Assembly: GCF_030264275.1 (NCBI RefSeq)
Contig: NZ_CP127165.1
Location: 1,600,001-1,664,000 of the forward strand
Source: Marivivens sp. LCG002
Lineage (GTDB): Bacteria; Pseudomonadota; Alphaproteobacteria; Rhodobacterales; Rhodobacteraceae
DNA: 64,000 bases
Direction: 5' to 3'
Shown here: positions 32,873 through 42,218 of the stretch, one piece after another
How the letters are laid out: each line of letters begins with the position of its first letter
Position numbering within the stretch: position 1 is the first letter of the stretch
The notes under the pieces: generated by a model
What the model was told of the DNA's origin: nothing
Seen by the model: only the letters and a program-made list of their open reading frames with translations
The model's database searches: none
Made by a program: the position numbers and the translations under genes

Positions 32873-35533
32873 TCAGGGGAGCGTGACACGAAATGCCGCG
32901 CCGCCCTGCCCCGGAAGATAGACGATCTCTCCGCCCAGTCGCGCCATGATCTCGCGGCAAATGGCAAGTCCGAGACCCGCGCCGCCTGCCTTGCGATGAT
33001 CGGACAAGCGCGAGAATTTCTCAAAGATGACGCGCTGGCTTGCTTTGCCGATACCGCTGCCGTTGTCGATAAAGTCGACGACATGCCGTCCCCCGATGCG
33101 GCGGAGCGTGATCTTCAACTCGGGCACCTCGGCGTCACAGTATTTCTCGGCATTCGAAATGAGGTTGATGAACACCTGCGTCAATCGATCAAGGTCGGTA
33201 TTCAAAAGATGGTTCTCGTTGGCGACGATCCGGCGGATCGACAGCCGCCTTCCACTCGCCTCGGTCGCGGAAATTGCGCGGTCGAGCAAGGTCTTGAGCG
33301 AGCCTTCTTGGATGTTGAGCGTCACCTGACCGTTTTCGAGCACCGAGAGATCAAGCAGATCATCGAGCAAGCGCGTCAAACGCAGCGCCTCGTCATGGAT
33401 GATCCCCGAATAGCGCTCGACTGTGGCGGGGTCCGCATCCCCATCGCGCAGAATTTCCGAGAACGAGCGGATCGAGGTCATAGGGGTGCGCAATTCATGG
33501 CTGATCTGGCTGAGAAAGGCGTCTTTCTGGATCGAAAGAGCGGTCAGCTTTTCGTTGGCATCGCGAAGCTGGCGCGCGGTGCGTTCCTGCTCGGCGGATT
33601 TTGCCTCCAGCCTGTTCGAATATTCCATGATCTGGACCGCCTCATCCGCCACGGCGATCAGGTCTTCGACCGAAATACTGGAGCCTTGGGTGAATTGTCC
33701 AATCATCGCATGCGCCGTTGCCGCACCCACAGAGCCTGCAAGATTGCGTTCCAGCGTCTGGATGAAATCGGGCGTCACATCGGGCAGATACCCTGCCTTG
33801 CCTTGCCGCGTAGCCTCGCGGGCAAAGATCTGTTGGGCTTCGGTGGGACCGAGTATGCGCTGGGACATGATGAGAAGGTCTTCGGCCTCGGCTGCGCTTT
33901 GCGTCCATGCCCGTGCGCCTGTCGAATGCTCGAAGACGTTCACGAATTGCGCGCCCTGCAACCGCTCGATGGGTGCGGGGAAGGTCACGACAGAGCCGAC
34001 AAAGAAGGCAACAGCATTAAGCAGCATCGACCACAAGAGCGCATGGAGCAGCGGATCGATCTTCTCGATCCCGAAGAGCGCCTCGGGGCGCAGCCAATGG
34101 ATGCCATAGGGGCCGTTTTCAAAGACGGAAACTGGAATGATCGCGCCTTGCCCGAAGGAAGGCAGGAAAAGGCACCACGCCCAGACCGAAAAGCCGACGA
34201 CGAGCCCTGCAATAGCACCCCAGCGGGTGGCGCCGCGCCAGTATAGTCCGCCGACGAGCGAGGGGAGCACCTGCACCACACCCACAAACGAGATCAGACC
34301 GATGGCCGCAAGCGCAGCGCCGCCGCCCGACAGGCGGAAATAGATATAGCCGCCAAGCACCACGGCCGCGATCGAGATACGGCGCGACAAAAGAACGACC
34401 AGACGGATATCGCCCGCAACCACCGCCCCCGCCCCGCGCGAGCTGAGCCAGAGCGGGACCACGATATGGTTGGAGACCATGGTCGCAAGCGCAATCGTCG
34501 CCACGATCACCATCGAAGTGGCAGAGCTGAAACCACCGAGGAAGGAAAAGATCGCAAGGACATTCCAACCTTCGGCAAGAGGCAGCGTGAGGACGAAAAG
34601 ATCGGGGTTGGACCCGCTCGGCATGAGGTTGAGCCCCACCACCGCGATCGGGACCACAAATAGGCTCATGAGCATCACATAGAGCGGAAAGGCCCAACTT
34701 GCGGTCGAGAGGTGGTTTTCGTTGACGTTTTCAACGACCAGCACCTGAAACATGCGCGGCAGGCACAAAAAGGCCGCCCCCGCCAAAAAGGTCAGCCCGA
34801 CCCAACGCCCTGCGGGTTGCTCCCATTTGGAAATGGCCGAGGCGTCGATCATCTGGAGCGTTTCGCCCAAACCGCCCGCCACGCCCCAAACCACAAAGAC
34901 GCCGACGGCGATCAGTGCGCAAAGCTTGACGACCGCTTCGACCGCGATGGCGATGACCACGCCGTGGTGGCGCTCGTTCGCATCAAGATTGCGGGTGCCG
35001 AAGACGATGGTAAAGACCACAAGCCCGATGGCGACCCAGAGCGCCGCCCGAGACAGGTCGGCTTGGGTCCAATGGGTGCCGCCCGCTTCGGCAAAAACTG
35101 CAAAGGACAGCGTCACCGACTGGAGTTGCAGCGCAAGATAGGGCGTTGCCGCGACCACAGCGATCAGCGTGACGATCACCCCCAGCGAGGTCGACTTTCC
35201 GAAACGCGAGGAAATCAGGTCGGCAATCGAGGTGATGCGCTGGCTGCGGCCGATGCGGACCAGCTTGCGCACGATCCACCACCAGCCAAGCATAACGATC
35301 GTCGGCCCAAGATAGACCGTGAGATATTCCAGCCCCGAGCGCGCCGCATAGCCGACCGCGCCATAGAACGTCCAAGCGGTGCAATAGATCGACAGGGAAA
35401 GCGTATAGATCCAAGGGCTACTGACCCAACCCGAACGTCCCGCCCGCGCCCGCTTTTCGGCGAAAAAGGCGATCCCGAAGAGAAAAACCACATAAAGAAG
35501 CGCAACCGCGATGAGGACGTTATAGGTCAACAT
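32873..35533 (-). CDS. Sodium/solute symporter-fused sensor histidine kinase (CbrA-like)
   Basis: Membrane sensor of 886 aa. Residues 1-490 are an SSS/SLC5 transporter domain with about 13 helices (SIYCTAWTFYGAVGYAARSG, LALQLQSVTLSF, FSSATSMVIVATIALATMVS). A cytoplasmic linker follows, then HisKA with the phospho-acceptor His679 (SQISHELRTPMTSIRSFSE) and an HATPase domain (NLISNAEKYCD, DNGSGIGKASQRVIFEKFSR, GAGLGLAICREI). Unlike full hybrids it has no receiver domain; a separate response regulator is encoded two genes upstream. CbrA-type kinases couple nutrient transport to gene control. It overlaps the small membrane-protein gene by 1 nt (TGATG). Confidence 0.9.
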   Translation of the reverse strand: MLTYNVLIAVALLYVVFLFGIAFFAEKRARAGRSGWVSSPWIYTLSLSIYCTAWTFYGAVGYAARSGLEYLTVYLGPTIVMLGWWWIVRKLVRIGRSQRITSIADLISSRFGKSTSLGVIVTLIAVVAATPYLALQLQSVTLSFAVFAEAGGTHWTQADLSRAALWVAIGLVVFTIVFGTRNLDANERHHGVVIAIAVEAVVKLCALIAVGVFVVWGVAGGLGETLQMIDASAISKWEQPAGRWVGLTFLAGAAFLCLPRMFQVLVVENVNENHLSTASWAFPLYVMLMSLFVVPIAVVGLNLMPSGSNPDLFVLTLPLAEGWNVLAIFSFLGGFSSATSMVIVATIALATMVSNHIVVPLWLSSRGAGAVVAGDIRLVVLLSRRISIAAVVLGGYIYFRLSGGGAALAAIGLISFVGVVQVLPSLVGGLYWRGATRWGAIAGLVVGFSVWAWCLFLPSFGQGAIIPVSVFENGPYGIHWLRPEALFGIEKIDPLLHALLWSMLLNAVAFFVGSVVTFPAPIERLQGAQFVNVFEHSTGARAWTQSAAEAEDLLIMSQRILGPTEAQQIFAREATRQGKAGYLPDVTPDFIQTLERNLAGSVGAATAHAMIGQFTQGSSISVEDLIAVADEAVQIMEYSNRLEAKSAEQERTARQLRDANEKLTALSIQKDAFLSQISHELRTPMTSIRSFSEILRDGDADPATVERYSGIIHDEALRLTRLLDDLLDLSVLENGQVTLNIQEGSLKTLLDRAISATEASGRRLSIRRIVANENHLLNTDLDRLTQVFINLISNAEKYCDAEVPELKITLRRIGGRHVVDFIDNGSGIGKASQRVIFEKFSRLSDHRKAGGAGLGLAICREIMARLGGEIVYLPGQGGAAFRVTLP

Positions 35534-35808
35534 CAGTCGACGTCCTCTTGGCCCTCACCCAGCTCGGGCGCATCATGGCGGATCGCCTTGGAGAGATAGA
35601 GCGCCAGAGCGATGAGCAATATCCAGATGCCGAAGACATAGATCATTGCGGAGGTGGTCAGGCTCTGCCCTTCGGCGCGGGGCCAGAGTAGCGGCACCTG
35701 AAGCAGCAATATCCCGATAATCGGCAACATGCCCGCCACATCCCGAAGGCGGCGTTGGCGATAGCTTGAACGCGCCAGAAATTGAAGCGGCTTGAGCTTG
35801 AGCGCCAT
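35533..35808 (-). CDS. Small two-helix membrane protein of the kinase operon
   Basis: Protein of 91 aa with a basic N-terminus (MALKLKPLQFLARSSYRQRR), two membrane segments (GMLPIIGILLLQVPLLW and AMIYVFGIWILLIALALYL) and an acidic tail. The architecture recalls DUF4212-type small subunits of sodium symporters, but I cannot confirm homology. It lies between the response regulator (3-nt gap) and the symporter-kinase (1-nt overlap), so it is probably a partner of the kinase's transporter domain. Confidence 0.7.
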   Translation of the reverse strand: MALKLKPLQFLARSSYRQRRLRDVAGMLPIIGILLLQVPLLWPRAEGQSLTTSAMIYVFGIWILLIALALYLSKAIRHDAPELGEGQEDVD

Positions 35809-35811
35809 GGC

Positions 35812-36180
35812 TCAGTCCCGCGCGAGCGCGCGCACGCTTTCAAGCACTTCTGCGTTCGAGAAGGGTTTCGTCATGAACTGGGTCACACCGAGCTTTTCGG
35901 CAAGCTCGCGGTCCCGCGCCTGCCCCCGTGCCGTGAGCATGAGGACCGGAAGATCGGAGGTCCCCTCTTCTGCCCTAAGATCGCGCAGGATGTCGAAACC
36001 GCTTTTCCCCGGAAGCATCACGTCAAGAATAATGAGATCGGGTGGCGTGGCCTTGATCCGCTCGTTCGCGGTTTCCCCGTCGGAGTGCGTGTGCACGGTC
36101 CATCCGTCACGCGACAGGATGAAACTAATGGCCTCCGTTATGTTCGGTTCATCCTCGATAACGAGAACCCGTTTCGCCAT
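35812..36180 (-). CDS. Stand-alone response regulator receiver protein
   Basis: Receiver domain only, 122 aa. It has the acidic pocket VLVIEDEPN, the phospho-acceptor Asp53 (LIILDVMLPGKSGFD), Thr in LMLTARG and Lys in TKPFS. No output domain is attached, so it acts through protein contacts or as a phosphate shuttle for the nearby kinase. The start at ATG 36180 matches the family N-terminus; an in-frame upstream ATG at 36210 looks spurious. Confidence 0.9.
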   Translation of the reverse strand: MAKRVLVIEDEPNITEAISFILSRDGWTVHTHSDGETANERIKATPPDLIILDVMLPGKSGFDILRDLRAEEGTSDLPVLMLTARGQARDRELAEKLGVTQFMTKPFSNAEVLESVRALARD

Positions 36181-36246
36181 AAGGCCGCCCCTCCCAAGAC
36201 ACCTTTGCATTCTTTTTTTCGACTATTGCCGAGAAGATTGCCTCTG

Positions 36247-37548
36247 TCAAAAAGTCTGATGCAGTTCTTCGATCTCGGAGAGAATTGAAGGCTCGCGCCG
36301 CGCCGAGCATCCCGACCTTTGACAGACGCGGCACCCCGGCCCGACAAGCAGCTCGGTCCTTTTGGCGCTGGGGTTTCGCGGTATGACGAGCATCACCCCT
36401 TCGATCAATTGAGGCGCTTCGAAACTTGGCGGGCTGGTCGGGACTGCGACGGCATAGCACAGGAGTTCCTGTCCATCGTTGCCCTGAAACATCACCACCT
36501 GACGCAGCGGGCGCAGCGGATGGGTCAACGCCTCGTAGATCGGCCAAAGCGGACAGGGAAAGCCCGTGCGGGACAGACCGAAGGCCGCGCCATTGCGCAA
36601 AAAGGTCAAGGCCCCCGCCCTGTCACAGATCGCCAAAGCGGTTTCGGGATGACCATCCTCGACCCGCAAGAGCGCAAGACGGCGGAGCACGACATCGATC
36701 TGAACATCGAAGTGCCGCGCGAGCTTTTCAGGATCATAAGCCATCTCGCGAGCGGTCTTTTCAAAGAGCCCTTGCGGCAGCTTGATCACATCCGCGGCGA
36801 AGCGATCGAAAATCCCGTCCATCATGGATTGCGCCGCGCGGCTGCGCAGATGTGGAAGTTCGGGTCTGTCCCCCGAGACAAGCGTGTAAAGGAGGTCGGG
36901 GTTCTTCTCGATCTCGGCCTCGACCTCTTCGTTCGGCGAAAGAGGCGCGCCGCCGTCCTCGGTCGGAGCGTCGAGATATTGCACCAAAGCGCGGCTGCTT
37001 TCGGCCAAGCGTTGGCTGTCTTCATAGATGTTGCGATGGAAACGCGTTTGCCAATCGCGGTCGATGACCTCCTCTCCGACAAGGATCGACGAGGTAGAGC
37101 GGATCGACGTCACCGCCGTAATCACGTCATGCAGCGAGGCCGCAAGCTGCGGATCGTGGGCCAAACGGTCGGTCAAGGCCTGAACCCGCCCCTCGAGCCT
37201 TTCGATGCGGCGGGCCTGCGCAAGGACCAGAGCCGCCCAACCGGGGGTGCGTCCGGCGAATTCTTCGGTGCGGTCGATCTCGACTTCGATCTCGTTTTGC
37301 TCGACCGCTGCGGAACGAAGTTGATCCAAAACGACTTTTTCGGTGCCTTCGGAAAGCATCGAGGCGTCCACATTCAGCGCCCGCGCCAAATCATTAAGGA
37401 TTTTGCCGCCGATTCTGCGCCGATTATGTTCGATCAGGTTGAGGTAAGAGGCAGAGATTCCTGCCTTGGATGCAAGATCGGCCTGCCGAAGCCCCAGATC
37501 AAGCCGCCGTTCTCTGATCCTCGTGCCTGTCAATTGTCTTTGGGGCAT
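36247..37548 (-). CDS. XRE regulator with DUF2083 domain (ScfR/RamB/PccR type)
   Basis: Regulator of 433 aa. The N-terminal HTH is RIRERRLDLGLRQADLASKA, then GISASYLNLIEHNRRRIGGK. A long middle domain follows, and the C-terminal DUF2083 zinc/short-chain acyl-CoA-sensing-like region is seen in CDRAGALTFLRNGAAFGLSR, TGFPCPLWPIYEAL and LLVGPGCRVCQRSGCSARRE. Relatives RamB, ScfR and PccR control acetate and propionate metabolism. Its divergence from a Liv-type importer that ends in acetyl-CoA synthetase fits. I start it at ATG 37548, with AAGG upstream. Confidence 0.85.
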   Translation of the reverse strand: MPQRQLTGTRIRERRLDLGLRQADLASKAGISASYLNLIEHNRRRIGGKILNDLARALNVDASMLSEGTEKVVLDQLRSAAVEQNEIEVEIDRTEEFAGRTPGWAALVLAQARRIERLEGRVQALTDRLAHDPQLAASLHDVITAVTSIRSTSSILVGEEVIDRDWQTRFHRNIYEDSQRLAESSRALVQYLDAPTEDGGAPLSPNEEVEAEIEKNPDLLYTLVSGDRPELPHLRSRAAQSMMDGIFDRFAADVIKLPQGLFEKTAREMAYDPEKLARHFDVQIDVVLRRLALLRVEDGHPETALAICDRAGALTFLRNGAAFGLSRTGFPCPLWPIYEALTHPLRPLRQVVMFQGNDGQELLCYAVAVPTSPPSFEAPQLIEGVMLVIPRNPSAKRTELLVGPGCRVCQRSGCSARREPSILSEIEELHQTF

Positions 37549-37598
37549 CGGTAAACACCTTGTGATTCCAGTGGCTTTCTGCGCGCGCAAGAAAAGCA

Positions 37599-37657
37599 AT
37601 TTACAATGTATACTATGGCATTGTGCAAATCTTTACAAAAAAATTGTTTCGTAAAAG
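37599..37657. promoter_or_regulatory. Candidate ScfR-type operator in the divergent region
   Basis: The 222-nt gap 37549-37770 holds an inverted repeat, ATTTACAATG (37599-37608) against CATTGTGCAAAT (37619-37630), followed by CTTTAC-N14-GTAAAAG (37631-37657, approximate). It is AT-rich and contains TTTACA and GCAAAT half-sites. Sites of the TTTGCAAA kind are bound by PccR/RamB relatives, so regulation of both divergent transcripts is plausible. Confidence 0.45.
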
Positions 37658-37770
37658 CGTTTTGTTGCGAAGTTTTCTGTCGCGACGCTTACTGATTACA
37701 GCATTGCAAAAATGCGTTTCGCTCTGGATGGAGGAGATCCGGCGCGAATTTCACCAAAGGGAGGATATTT

Positions 37771-39117
37771 ATGTCCAAAATGAACTTCTCGCGTCGCGGC
37801 GTGTTGAAGACGGGTGCCATTGCCGGCGCCGGCCTCACTCTGCCGACCTATCTTCGCGCAGACGCCCATGCCGGATTCACCAACGCGCCGACCGGCTCGA
37901 CAGTGAAACTCGGCTTCAACGTTCCCCAGACCGGCCCCTATGCTCAGGAAGGTCTCGACGAACTCGACGCATACTATCTCGCCGTAGAACACCTCAACGG
38001 TGGCGGTGACGGCGGCATGCTGAACACCTTCTCGTCCAAGGTTCTGGACGGCACCGGTATTCTCGGCAAGAAAGTCGAATATGTGACCGGCGACACCCAG
38101 ACCAAGTCTGACGTTGCACGTGCTTCGGCCCAGTCGATGATCCAGAAAGACGGCGTTGTTATGGTCACCGGCGGCTCCTCGTCCGGCGTGGCTGTGGCTG
38201 TTCAGTCGCTCTGTCAGGAAGCCGGCGTGATCTTCATGGCCGCTCTGACCCACTCGAACGACACGACCGGTAAGGACCGCAAGCGTAACGGCTTCCGTTA
38301 CTTCTTCAACGCTTACATGTCGGGCGCCGCTCTGGCTCCGGTTCTGTCGAGCGTTTACGGCAACGAGCGCCGCGCCTATCACCTGACTGCCGACTACACT
38401 TGGGGTTGGACTCAGGAAGAGTCGATCAAAGCTTCGACCGAAGCTCTCGGCTGGGAAACGGTCCAGACGGTCCGCACCCCCGTTGGTGCAGGTGACTTCT
38501 CGTCCTATATCGCTCCTGTTCTGAACTCGGGCGCAGATACCCTCATCCTGAACCACTACGGCGGGGACATGGTGAACTCGCTGACCCAAGCAGTTCAGTT
38601 CGGTCTTCGCGACAAGATGGTGAACGGCAAGCAGTTCGAAGTCATCGTTCCGCTCTATTCGGAACTCATGGCAGCAGGTGCTGGCTCGAACATTCAGGGC
38701 GTTTACGGCTCGATGAACTGGAACTGGCAGCTTCAGGATGCCGGCACTCAGGCCTTCGTGAAGTCGTTCGGCGAAAAGTATGGCCGTCCGCCGTCAGGTT
38801 CGGCTCACACCGCCTATGTCCAGACCATCCTTTATGCAGATGCTGTAACCCGCGCAGGCACCTTCAACCCCTGCGGCGTTGTCGAAGCTCTCGAAGACTT
38901 CGAGTTCGACGGCATGGGTATCGGCAACACGCTCTATCGCGGTTCGGACCACCAGTGCTTCAAGGATGTTCTCATCATGAAGGGCGCTGACAACCCGACC
39001 AACGAATACGACACCCTCGAGATCGTGGAAGTCACTCCGCGTGCTCAGGTCGAGTATCCGGATGACCACCCGATGTTTGCCGGTGGCGAACTGGGTGCAT
39101 GTAACCCGGGCGCATAA
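37771..39117 (+). CDS. Liv/Urt-type ABC transporter periplasmic substrate-binding protein
   Basis: Binding protein of 448 aa, of the branched-chain amino acid/urea/short-chain amide class (Peripla_BP type). It has a twin-arginine signal (FSRRGVLKTGAIAGAGLTLP), so it is probably exported folded. The family core includes VKLGFNVPQTGPYAQEG, VTGGSSSGVAVAVQSLCQEA and FMAALTHSNDTTG. Its ligand is not clear: position ahead of acetyl-CoA synthetase and next to an ScfR-type regulator suggests a short-chain compound rather than an amino acid. It is followed by two strong hairpins. Confidence 0.85.
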   Translation: MSKMNFSRRGVLKTGAIAGAGLTLPTYLRADAHAGFTNAPTGSTVKLGFNVPQTGPYAQEGLDELDAYYLAVEHLNGGGDGGMLNTFSSKVLDGTGILGKKVEYVTGDTQTKSDVARASAQSMIQKDGVVMVTGGSSSGVAVAVQSLCQEAGVIFMAALTHSNDTTGKDRKRNGFRYFFNAYMSGAALAPVLSSVYGNERRAYHLTADYTWGWTQEESIKASTEALGWETVQTVRTPVGAGDFSSYIAPVLNSGADTLILNHYGGDMVNSLTQAVQFGLRDKMVNGKQFEVIVPLYSELMAAGAGSNIQGVYGSMNWNWQLQDAGTQAFVKSFGEKYGRPPSGSAHTAYVQTILYADAVTRAGTFNPCGVVEALEDFEFDGMGIGNTLYRGSDHQCFKDVLIMKGADNPTNEYDTLEIVEVTPRAQVEYPDDHPMFAGGELGACNPGA

Positions 39118-39131
39118 TCGCACCTTACATC

Positions 39132-39179
39132 GTCGGCCGCATTCATCTGCGGCCGACCACCTCCTGCGCTGCGGGAGGT
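39132..39179 (+). terminator. Tandem intercistronic stem-loops after the binding-protein gene
   Basis: First hairpin: GTCGGCCGCA and TGCGGCCGAC, a perfect 10-bp stem with a 6-nt loop (39132-39157). Second: ACCTCC and GGAGGT around 9 nt (39159-39179). There is no T-run. They probably protect the upstream message or partially terminate, raising binding protein over permease levels. Confidence 0.6.
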
Positions 39180-39207
39180 TTAGCCATTCCCAGAACAGGG
39201 CGGGACA

Positions 39208-40239
39208 ATGGACGCTATCATTCTGCAAATTCTCAACGGCCTCGACAAAGGATCCGCTTACGCGTTGATCGCTCTTGGCCTCACTCTGATTTTCGGCACG
39301 CTCGGCGTGGTGAACTTTGCGCACGGCGCGTTGTTCATGATCGGTGCCTTTTGCGCCGTATCGCTCTCGCGTTTGCTGCAACTCAGCTACACCACCATCG
39401 ATGAGACCCAAAAGGACTTCCTCGGCAAACCGCTGAAGGTTGAAACCGCATATGTCGAGAGCTGGTTCGGCCCCGAAATGGGCTCGGCCATCATCGATTG
39501 GGCAGTGCCACTGGCGATCTTCCTGACCATTCCGGTCATGTTGTTCGTCGGTTATGCGATGGAGCGCGGCCTCATCAAGCACTTCTACAAGCGTCCGCAC
39601 GCCGACCAGATCCTCGTGACCTTCGGTCTTGCGATCGTGCTTCAGGAAGTCATCAAGTATTTCTTCGGCGCCAACCCGATCCCGACCCCTGCCCCTTCGG
39701 CCTATGTGGGCTCGCTCGATTTCGGCGTGATGCTGGGCTTTGATCCCAATGTGATCATCTATCCCTACTGGCGTCTTGTTTACTTCCTCTTCTCGCTCAT
39801 CATCATCGGCGCCGTCTTCGCCTTCCTCCAGTTCACCACCTTCGGGATGGTTGTGCGTGCAGGTATGGCCGACCGCGAAACCGTGGGTCTTCTCGGCATC
39901 GACATCGACAAGCGCTTTACCCTCATGTTCGGCATCGCGGCTGCGGTCGCGGGTCTTGCGGGTGTGATGTATACGCCGATCCTGTCTCCGAACTATCACA
40001 TGGGCATGGACTTCCTTGTGCTGTCCTTCGTGGTGGTGGTCGTCGGCGGTATGGGCTCGCTTCCGGGCGCAGTGCTTGCGGGCTTCTTGCTCGGCGTTCT
40101 GCAGTCCTTTGCCTCGATGAACGAAATCAAGGCGATCATCCCCGGCATCGACCAGATCATCATCTACCTCGTCGCCATCGTCATTCTACTTACCCGTCCG
40201 CGTGGCCTTATGGGTCGCAAGGGCGTGATGGAGGACTAA
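39208..40239 (+). CDS. Branched-chain-type ABC transporter permease (LivH-like)
   Basis: Inner-membrane permease of 343 aa with the LivH N-terminus (ILNGLDKGSAYALIALGLTL, IFGTLGVVNFAHGALFMIGA) and the docking loop GMADRETVGLLGIDID. It is longer than typical LivH (about 300 aa) because of an insertion around residues 60-95 between the first helices. It pairs with the LivM-like permease encoded 3 nt downstream. Confidence 0.9.
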   Translation: MDAIILQILNGLDKGSAYALIALGLTLIFGTLGVVNFAHGALFMIGAFCAVSLSRLLQLSYTTIDETQKDFLGKPLKVETAYVESWFGPEMGSAIIDWAVPLAIFLTIPVMLFVGYAMERGLIKHFYKRPHADQILVTFGLAIVLQEVIKYFFGANPIPTPAPSAYVGSLDFGVMLGFDPNVIIYPYWRLVYFLFSLIIIGAVFAFLQFTTFGMVVRAGMADRETVGLLGIDIDKRFTLMFGIAAAVAGLAGVMYTPILSPNYHMGMDFLVLSFVVVVVGGMGSLPGAVLAGFLLGVLQSFASMNEIKAIIPGIDQIIIYLVAIVILLTRPRGLMGRKGVMED

Positions 40240-40242
40240 TCC

Positions 40243-41436
40243 ATGTTCGGTCTCGACAAAAAAGATACCAAATTCCTGTGGATCGTCATCGCTTTGACGA
40301 TGCTCACACCGTTCCTCCTCAACCCCTTCCCGACCGATAGCGGCCTTGCCCAGTTCAACGCAGGCTATCCCGCGCTGATGCAGCGCTTTGCGATCTATGG
40401 TCTGATGGCCATCGGCTTCAACATCCTCTTTGGCCTCACGGGGTATCTGTCGTTCGGTCACGCCGCGTTCCTAGGTGTGGGGTCCTATGCTGCGGTCTGG
40501 ATGTTCAAGCTTCTGAGCATGAACGTGATCCCCGCGATCATCCTTGCCACCGTCGTGGCGGGTCTCTTCGCTCTCGTCATCGGGTATATCTCTCTGCGCC
40601 GCTCGGGGATCTACTTCTCGATCCTGACGCTCGCCTTTGCCGAAATGTCCTATCGTCTGGCCTATTCGGTGTTCACTCCGATCACCAACGGCGAGACGGG
40701 TCTTCAAATCAAGCTTGACGATCCGCGCGTGCTCGACGGGGCTGCTATGAATGGCGCTCTCCCCGTTCCGGGTCTCTTCGGTCTCAAGATGAACTCGACC
40801 TACACCGTGGACCTCGGCGCGTGGAGCTTCGATCTCAACGCCGGCTACTACTTCTGTGCGGTGATTGCAGTTCTTGGCTTCTACATGTCGCTGCGCATCT
40901 TCCGCTCGCCTTTCGGCATGATGCTGCGTGCGGTCAAGTCGAACCAGAACCGCATGAACTACACCGGTCTCAACACCCGTCCCTACACCCTTGCCGCTTT
41001 TGTGATCTCGGGCATGTATGCAGGTCTTGCGGGTGGTCTTCTGGCTGCGATGGACCCTCTTGCAGGCGCCGAGCGTATGCAGTGGACCGCATCGGGCGAA
41101 GTCGTTCTGATGACCATCCTCGGCGGTGTCGGCACCCTCTTCGGTCCGATCATCGGCGCAGGCTTCATCAAATACTGCGAGAACATCTTCTCCAAGATCA
41201 ACGAGAACATCCTTCACGATTGGTTCAGCTTCCTTCCCGATAGCCTTGAATCCGTTGTGGTTTGGTTCTTCGCCCGCTTTGTCGGCGAAGGCTGGCACCT
41301 CACCCTTGGCGTCTTGTTCATGCTCATCGTGATCTTCCTTCCCGGCGGTCTCGTCGAAGGGGGGCAGCGCATCGCAGCGTGGTATCGCAACCGTGGCAAG
41401 TCGGAAGACAAAGCCACCAAACAGCCCGCCGAATAA
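40243..41436 (+). CDS. Branched-chain-type ABC transporter permease (LivM-like)
   Basis: Second permease, 397 aa, with [20 protein letters not shown], the LivM hallmark, and [20 protein letters not shown]. The docking loop is [20 protein letters not shown]. About ten membrane helices; the polar C-terminal tail ([17 protein letters not shown]) is cytoplasmic. It forms the translocation channel together with the LivH-like protein. Confidence 0.9.
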   Translation: MFGLDKKDTKFLWIVIALTMLTPFLLNPFPTDSGLAQFNAGYPALMQRFAIYGLMAIGFNILFGLTGYLSFGHAAFLGVGSYAAVWMFKLLSMNVIPAIILATVVAGLFALVIGYISLRRSGIYFSILTLAFAEMSYRLAYSVFTPITNGETGLQIKLDDPRVLDGAAMNGALPVPGLFGLKMNSTYTVDLGAWSFDLNAGYYFCAVIAVLGFYMSLRIFRSPFGMMLRAVKSNQNRMNYTGLNTRPYTLAAFVISGMYAGLAGGLLAAMDPLAGAERMQWTASGEVVLMTILGGVGTLFGPIIGAGFIKYCENIFSKINENILHDWFSFLPDSLESVVVWFFARFVGEGWHLTLGVLFMLIVIFLPGGLVEGGQRIAAWYRNRGKSEDKATKQPAE

Positions 41437-41447
41437 GGAGAACATCA

Positions 41448-42206
41448 ATGGGAATCCTTGAAGTCAAAGGCGTCAACAAGCGCTTCGGCGGTCTGCAGGC
41501 CTTGGGTGACGTGAACCTCTCGATCAAAGAGAACACGGTGCACGCCATCATCGGGCCGAACGGGGCCGGCAAATCCACGCTTCTCAACTGTCTCGTGGGC
41601 AAGCTGATCCCCGACAGCGGCTCGGTCATGTTCGATGGCCAGTCGGTGCTGGGGCGCAAACCCCACGAGATCAACCAGATGGGCATCAGCCGCGTGTTCC
41701 AGACCCCTGAAATTTTCGGCGACCTTTCGGTCATCGAAAACGTGATGATCCCCTGCTTTGCCAAACGTGATGGCGCATTCCGCATGCATGCCTTCGAAAC
41801 CGTGGCGCAGGAAAAGGACATCGTGGAACAGGCGGAAATGATGCTTGCCGATGTCAACATGCTCGACAAGCGCAACATGCACGCGGCCTCGATGTCGCGT
41901 GGTGACAAACGCCGTCTGGAAATGGCCATGTGCCTTGTCCAGAACCCCAAGCTGCTCCTCCTCGACGAGCCGACCGCAGGGATGGCGCGCGCCGATACCA
42001 ACAACACGATCGACCTTCTCAAGGAGATCAAGGAAAAGCGCGATATCACCATGGCGATCATCGAACACGACATGCACGTCGTGTTCTCTCTGGCCGAGCG
42101 CATCACTGTGCTCGCTCAGGGAACACCGCTGGTTGAAGAAACGCCGGAAAACATCAAAGGCCATCCCAAGGTGCGCGAAGCGTATCTCGGCGAGGCTCAG
42201 GTCTAA
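41448..42206 (+). CDS. Branched-chain-type ABC transporter ATP-binding protein (LivG-like)
   Basis: ATPase of 252 aa. Walker A is GPNGAGKST, the Q-loop contains SRVFQTPEIFGDLSV, the signature reads MSRGDKRRLEMAMCL (a divergent LSGG, as in some LivG relatives), and Walker B is KLLLLDEPTAGMAR. GGAG stands at good spacing before ATG 41448; a longer open frame from 41262 is a shadow of livM. It operates with LivF. Confidence 0.9.
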   Translation: MGILEVKGVNKRFGGLQALGDVNLSIKENTVHAIIGPNGAGKSTLLNCLVGKLIPDSGSVMFDGQSVLGRKPHEINQMGISRVFQTPEIFGDLSVIENVMIPCFAKRDGAFRMHAFETVAQEKDIVEQAEMMLADVNMLDKRNMHAASMSRGDKRRLEMAMCLVQNPKLLLLDEPTAGMARADTNNTIDLLKEIKEKRDITMAIIEHDMHVVFSLAERITVLAQGTPLVEETPENIKGHPKVREAYLGEAQV

Positions 42207-42218
42207 GGGAAGCTGCAG

